8,130 nt of DNA from Ardenticatenales bacterium (GTDB lineage Bacteria > Chloroflexota > Anaerolineae > Ardenticatenales > Ardenticatenaceae), in the NCBI GenBank assembly GCA_013812995.1, contig JACCSL010001041.1:1-8130 (forward strand), read 5' to 3'. A program made the position numbers and the translations under genes. Positions within the stretch are counted from its first letter, which is position 1, and each line of letters starts with the position of its first letter. Shown here piece after piece: positions 1-6,000 of this stretch. Under the pieces are notes generated by a model. The model did no database searches. It was not told where the DNA came from and saw nothing but the letters and a program-made list of their open reading frames with translations.

Positions 1-3000
1 CCTACTACTCTGTCCAGACAGGCTACCTGACGGAAACCAAAGTTATCACCTACACCGATCCCGCCACTTATGTCTATCCAGGGCCGATCACGGAGACGAA
101 AGTCATCTCGGACAATGGTGGTGGGCTCTACTTCATCTATGCCACCGGGGCGTTTACCAACAACACCTTTACGGAGAACGAGGCAACGGCGAACGGCGGC
201 GGGCTTTACATTGCGGGTAGCGACGTCAAGTTCTGGAATACGTTGATCGCGCAGAACAATATCTATGTGGGCTCCTACATCACGGACACCGACACCTACT
301 TTGCAGGTAGCGGGGCGCTCATCGCAAGCTCCACGGCAGAGTTCTACCATAGCACCATCGCGGATAATACCAACCTCCACGGAACCACCGCGCTGACCGA
401 TACGACCGGGCTCTATATCTCCATGCGCGCGGGCAACGCAGCGAGCACCGTTACCACATCGAACAACATCTTTGCCAACCAGGATGTGGCCCTCTACGCG
501 GGCGAAGGTTCGTCCCAGGTGCTGGGAACGTCCAATGTCTGGTGGAATAGCACCGAGCGCCACTGGAGCAACAATCTTTTCGACGACTTCGCCGCGCACT
601 ATTTCGGTGACCCTCAATTCGTGGACGCGGCCGCCGGAGACTATCGAATCAAGGCCGAGTCTGCGGCCTTTGACGTGGGTACGGACATAGAGGGATTGGA
701 CACGGATATCGAGGGCCAGCCCCGTCTGCGCGGCTTCGCGCCGGATGCAGGAGCCTACGAGCAGCACTTTACCAAGGGGCTATACCTCACACAGAGCGCC
801 TCCTCGGATATTATCGCCGACACCCAGACCTTCAAGTACACCGTGCGCATCGCCAACCACAGTAGCGCAGCGGTGAGCAATGTGCAGTTCCAGGATACGA
901 TTCCTGCCCCGCAGGTGCTCCTCAGTGTGAGCTCCAGCGGCAGCACGACCTCCTGCACCACCAACCCCTGCTCCCTCGGTACGCTCCAGCCCGAGCAGGT
1001 CGTGACCATCGTGCTCACCGTCAAGGTGGTGGGCAAACCGCCGGTTGGTCAGATTCAGGAGTTGGTCAACCGCGTCACCCTCTCCTCCACCGACATCGTT
1101 GCGGGGGCCAGCCACAGCCAGAATGACTACTCCACCTACCTGCAAGAGGTCGTGCTGGGGTCAGCTCCTGCGCTGGTATCGAACAGCACCCTCGCCAGCG
1201 AAGCAGACGCCGCGGTGGGCAGCCTTGCCACCACGGCGGTCCACACAGGCGGGTGTCGCATTCACCTGAATGGCAAGGACTACGCCACCCTGACGGCGGC
1301 GCTGGCGGCCAGCCTGGATGATACCGATGTCGTCAAGGTCAGCGGGAACTGCGCGGTCAGCACCACCACCGTGAAATACAAGGTCACGATTCAGGGCGGT
1401 TGGAGCACAGACCTCACCGAGCTTGATCCGACCAAGTACCCGACCACCCTCCAGGCCGTGGGCGGACGCCACTTCACCCTTGATGGCGAGATCGAGCCTG
1501 TGATCGAAAACTTCAAGCTGACAGGCGGGACCGGCGCATCCGGTGGCTCCATTCTCGTCAATGGGGCAGGTGGAACCCTGCGTAACCTCCACATCACCGG
1601 CAACAGCGCCACGAGTAAGGGCGGTGGCATCTACATCGGCCCCAACTCTGTTCCCGTCATCGAGCAATCGCTCATCGAGAATAATAGCGCCAGCAGCGGT
1701 GGGGGCGGCGTGGCCTTTGTCGAGAGCGGCGCAACCCTCAAGGATAGCATCGTCCAGAACAACACTGGCCCCTCAGATGGCGGCGGTATCTACCTGGATA
1801 ACAGCGGCGCGCAGATTATGCGCGTGACGGTCAAGGGTCATAGCGTCTCTGGCAACGGGGGCGGCATTTACATGAGCAACAGCCCTGCCCAGGTCATGGG
1901 GGGCAGCATTACCAACAACTCCGCTGGCAAGGGCGGTGGCATCTACGCGGACAAGAGCGCGGCCACGGTGGCCGACAACCTGATCCAGAACAATAGCGCC
2001 AGCAAATCAAGCAAGACGCTCTACCTCTTCTATGTGATGACCGGGTCGGGCGGCGGGGGTGGCATCTACGCGGAAGAAAGCGCCATCCGTATCATGCGCA
2101 ACCGCATCCTGGCAAACAGTGCCCCGGATGGCGGCGGCGTCTACCTCTGGTCTGCCCCGAGCGCGGCCCTGCTGGAAGGCAACGTCATCGCGCGGAATAG
2201 CGGCGGCGGTATCTTCATTCGCCAGTTGTCCCCGCTGTTCAAGGTTTATATTATCTTCCCGCCGCTGCTGCTGCCGGACCTGACCAAGAATCCCCTGGCA
2301 CCCATGGACCTGCCGACCAGTGCCATCGCTATTCGGCACAACACGATTATCAACAACAGCGGAAAGGGGATATGGGTGGTGGGGCGGGCCTATGTCGCCC
2401 TCGCCAACAACATCATCTCGGGCAACAGCGGTACAGGGGTCGATCTCAAGACAGAGAGCATCCCGCACCTCTACTTCCTGTTCATCCCTGGCTTCGGATT
2501 CCTCATTCCGATTGTCATTCCCATCCCGACCTTCTACGCGCCCAAGGCTACCATCGATCACACGCTGTGGGGACCGGGGGGCAAGAGCACGGCGAAGTCC
2601 GAATCCGTCTTTGCTAGCCTGAGCACCTCCAATGACCTGACGGGCCATCTCGCCTTCAAACCTGATGGCTATCACATCAAGCGCATCTCGACGGCCTACG
2701 CCGCCGGAGCCAACTCGGATGTTAGCCTGGACATTGATGTGGAAACGCGCGTCCAGGGTGGAACCGTTGACATCGGCGCGGATGAATACACCTTCCGCGA
2801 CACGCTCTATGTCACTCCCTCTGGCAACGATACAGAGGCGGATATCCGCAAGCGCTGCCGGGACTGGAAGAAACCCTGTTCCCTCCAGCAAGCATTAGAG
2901 GCTGCCAGCGAGGGTAGCCTGCTCAAGCTATCTGGTGGAAGCTACACCCAGGTTTATACCAAGGAAGGGCAGAGCCAGGTTGCCTACGTGGACAAGACCA

Positions 3001-6000
3001 TCACCATTCAGGGTGGCTACTACGTGGCAGAATCGAGCCAGTATGATGATTCCCTCAATGGAACGGCCAACAAGAAGGATTGGGAGTATCCCTACCCGTC
3101 AGAGAATCCCTCAATTCTCAACGCAGGCGGAACGGGCCGTGCGCTCTACATCGTCGGCGACGAGGTCAAGCCGGAAATCTTCGGGGTCCATCTGATCGGG
3201 GGCAACGCCTCTGCCGCTGGTATGAACGGGCTGGGGGGTGGTGTCTACGTCATCAGCGCCACCGCCACGATCAGCAATGTGCAGATTTACAATAATGTGG
3301 CGCTCTCGGGCGGCGGCACCTACCTGCATGGCAGCCCCTCGACGATCCGTGGCAGCACGATTAAGAACAACACAGCGACCTCGGGCGCGGGCATCTATAT
3401 CAGCGCCACGGACGCGCTTATTCAGGAGAACACCCTCCAGAGCAACAAGGCCACGGACGGCGGTGCCTTCTACATCACCACGGGCAAGAGCAAGGTGATC
3501 TCCAATACACTCTCGCTCAACGAAGCCATCGGAAACGGCGGCGGTATCTACCTGAGTAGCAGCGATGAAGTTATCATCGAGGCCAACACGCTCAGCACCA
3601 ACACGGCAGCGGTTGGTGGGGGTGGACTCTACGCGGTCACCAGCACCGGCATGATCAACCGTAACACCCTCACTGGCAACATCGCGTCCGAGGGCGGCGG
3701 CTTCTACTTCAAGGCGGGCGAGGATAAGCTCACGCTGAACGTGGTCTCGGCGAACAAGGCCACAAAGAACGGTGGTGGGTACTTCCTCAATGCCGCCGCA
3801 AGCTCGATTGTCAGCGATACCGTGCGCAGCAACACAGCGCCGACGGGCGGTGGCTTCTACATGGTGGACGCCAAGCCTTCAGGCATCAATGGCGTCATCA
3901 TCGAGTCGAACATCGCGGCCAGCGATGGTGGGGCCGCCTACCTGCTGGCAAGCGCGGCCTCCTTCGCCAATAGCCAGATCAACAACAACCAGGCCGGGCT
4001 GGGGGGTGGAGCCCTCTATGTCAACTCCTTCAGCGCCGCGACTCTTACAGGCAGTACGCTCAACAATAACCGCGCCACCCAGGATGGGGGTGCCATCTAC
4101 GTGAAACTCAGCGAGACCTCGCTGGAAAACAGTATGATCATGACGAACACGGCACGCTCCGGGGCTGGCATCTACATGAAGCTCGGCTCAGGGGTCATTG
4201 CTGGAACCGCTGTCTCCGGCAACAAGGCCACCTTGTTGGGCGGCGGCATCTACCTGGAAGAGAGCGCGACAGAGGTCAGCGGGGGTAGCCTCATTGGCAA
4301 CACGGCGCAGGATGGGGCCGGGATTTACATGGTGAATTCCAACAGCGCCTCCCTGGTCAGCACCACGGTTCTAAATAACATTGCCGCCAATAACGGCGGT
4401 GGTGCCTTCCTGTCGAGCAGCAACATCATCGTTCAGGGCAACACGTTCCGGGGCAATAAGGCGATTTCCGGTGGTGGCCTGTACGTGTCGGGGAGCAAGC
4501 TCACGCTCAGCGAGACGGTGGTGGCCGCCAATGAGGCCACGCTCCATGGCGGTGGTCTCCTCCTGATGAACGGGAGCGATAGCACCATCCAGAACCTGGC
4601 AGTGGTAGACAACAGGGCGACCAACCTGGGGAGCGGCCTCTATATTTCCGCCTCTTCTCCGGAGCTGGCCCATATCACCTTTGCGCGCAACAGCGGCGGG
4701 AATGGCACCGGCATCCACGCCACCGACGATGGCGTGAAGTTCAGCACCATCTCTGTGCTAAACAGCATTGTCGTCGATCAGATCATGGGCATCAACGTGA
4801 CTGAGGGGAGCAGCGCCACGCTGGAAACCACCTTCTGGGGCGTGGATGACACCGCCAACGACGAAGATTGGGGCGGTGAGGGAACCATCGTTACGGGGAC
4901 GACCCATATCCGGGGCGTGGTCGCCTTTGACACCGACGGCTATCACCTGAGCCCCGACTCGGCGGCCATCGACGAGGCCGGGATGCCTGCCATCGTGATG
5001 AAGGATGTCGATGGCGAGGATCGCCCTCGCGGGGACGCGCCCGACATCGGCGCGGATGAGTATGTGCCTCGCACCTGCTTCGCGCAGCTTTCCAGCAATC
5101 CCAGCATGAGCTATACGACTGTTCAGGCGGCGGTGGACGCTGCCATCGCTGGGGACACGGTGAAGGTCGCGGGTACCTGTTTGGGCGTCCAACGTCGGAA
5201 CGGGCTCACCCAGTCCGTCTACGTGGACAAGAACATCACCATTCGCGGTGGCTATAGCATCGACGACTGGACGACCTCTTACCCGATCAGCCAGACTACG
5301 ACCATTGGCGCTGGCTCGGCGGGACGCATCTTCTACATCACGGGCGACGTTGCCCCGGTCATCGAGAATCTGCGGCTGAGTGGCGGTAGCGCCAACACGC
5401 TCGGCGGTGGTCCGCTCGGGGCGGATTCCGGTGGCGCGGTGTACGTCAACGGGTCGCGGCCGATCTTCCGCAACAACGATATTCTGAGCAGCAATGCCAA
5501 GTATGGGGGTGGCTTCTATCTCAAGGCGAGTACGGCCAGCCTCATTGACAACCAGATCATCAACAACAAGGCCGACAACGGTGGTGGCGTCTACCTCGAT
5601 ACGAGCAATGCGATCATCAGCGGCAACTACTTCGAGAAAAACCTGGCAACGAATGGCGCTGGTATCTTCATCGGCACCACCGAGGATGCCACCATCACCA
5701 ACAATACGCTGACGGGGAATATCGCAACCTACGGCGGTGCTTTCTTCCTCGACAGAAGCAGCACCACGGTCGAGGGCAACGAGGTATTGACCAATACCGC
5801 ACGCTCCGGCGGTGCCTTCTACCTGGACCTGAGCGCGGCCAGTGTCGTCAGCAACACCATCCGCGCCAACGTGGCGAGCCTGGAGAATGGCGGTGGTATC
5901 TACCTCGGCTTCAGCAACGCGACGGTGGACAACAACATCATCGAGGGCAACAGCGCGGTCAATGTCGGTGGTGGTATCTACCTGAATGGCAGCGCCGCGA

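Larger units (their letters stand above)
1542..2459 (+). repeat. Module B beta-helix rung array (about 11 rungs)
   Basis: Degenerate repeats of about 25-27 residues (75-81 bases). The consensus is GGGIYxxxSxAxIxxxxIxxNSAxx, where the GGGIY strand and the xIxxN strand form two faces of each coil. Clear cores are GGGIYIG, GGGGVAF, GGGIYLDN, GGGIYMSN, GGGIYADK, GGGGIYAEE, GGGVYLWS and GGIFIR. The array is interrupted by two insertions within it and a third at its end. The pattern resembles the GGA(I/L/V) plus FxxN repeats of chlamydial Pmp proteins and generic Beta_helix repeats. Confidence 0.85.
1251..2789 (+). other. Beta-helix module B, complete, with hydrophobic insertions
   Basis: This is a complete module of about 513 residues. 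The cap holds Cys418 and Cys450 around a TLTAALAA...DVVKVSGNC segment, followed by KVTIQGGW (residues 460-467) and the entry strand EPVIENFKLTGG (residues 498-509). About eleven rungs follow, nine with a Gly-rich GGxI/V-type core and the last two (KGIWVVG, TGVDLK) degenerate. The terminal rung passes ANNIISGNSG to HTLWG (residue 853), then a long tail closes with VDIGADEY (residues 922-929). The closing part lacks the usual DxDGxxRP stretch and has VQGGTVD instead. Rungs 6, 9 and 11 carry insertions unlike those in modules C and D; they are listed separately. No enzyme active site was recognised, so the role is read as structural or ligand-binding. Confidence 0.85.

Noticed and set aside
2460..2543. 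Possible transmembrane helix
   Set aside because: The stretch is hydrophobic and long enough, but its repeated Pro and Gly residues and its place within a beta-helix rung favour a loop. I report it as an insertion and not as a membrane segment.
3234..4733. Regular ~75-base spacing that might suggest a CRISPR array or DNA satellite
   Set aside because: The periodicity is in the protein. Only codons for the GGGIY core recur, there are no exact repeats with unique spacers, and the reading frame is preserved throughout.
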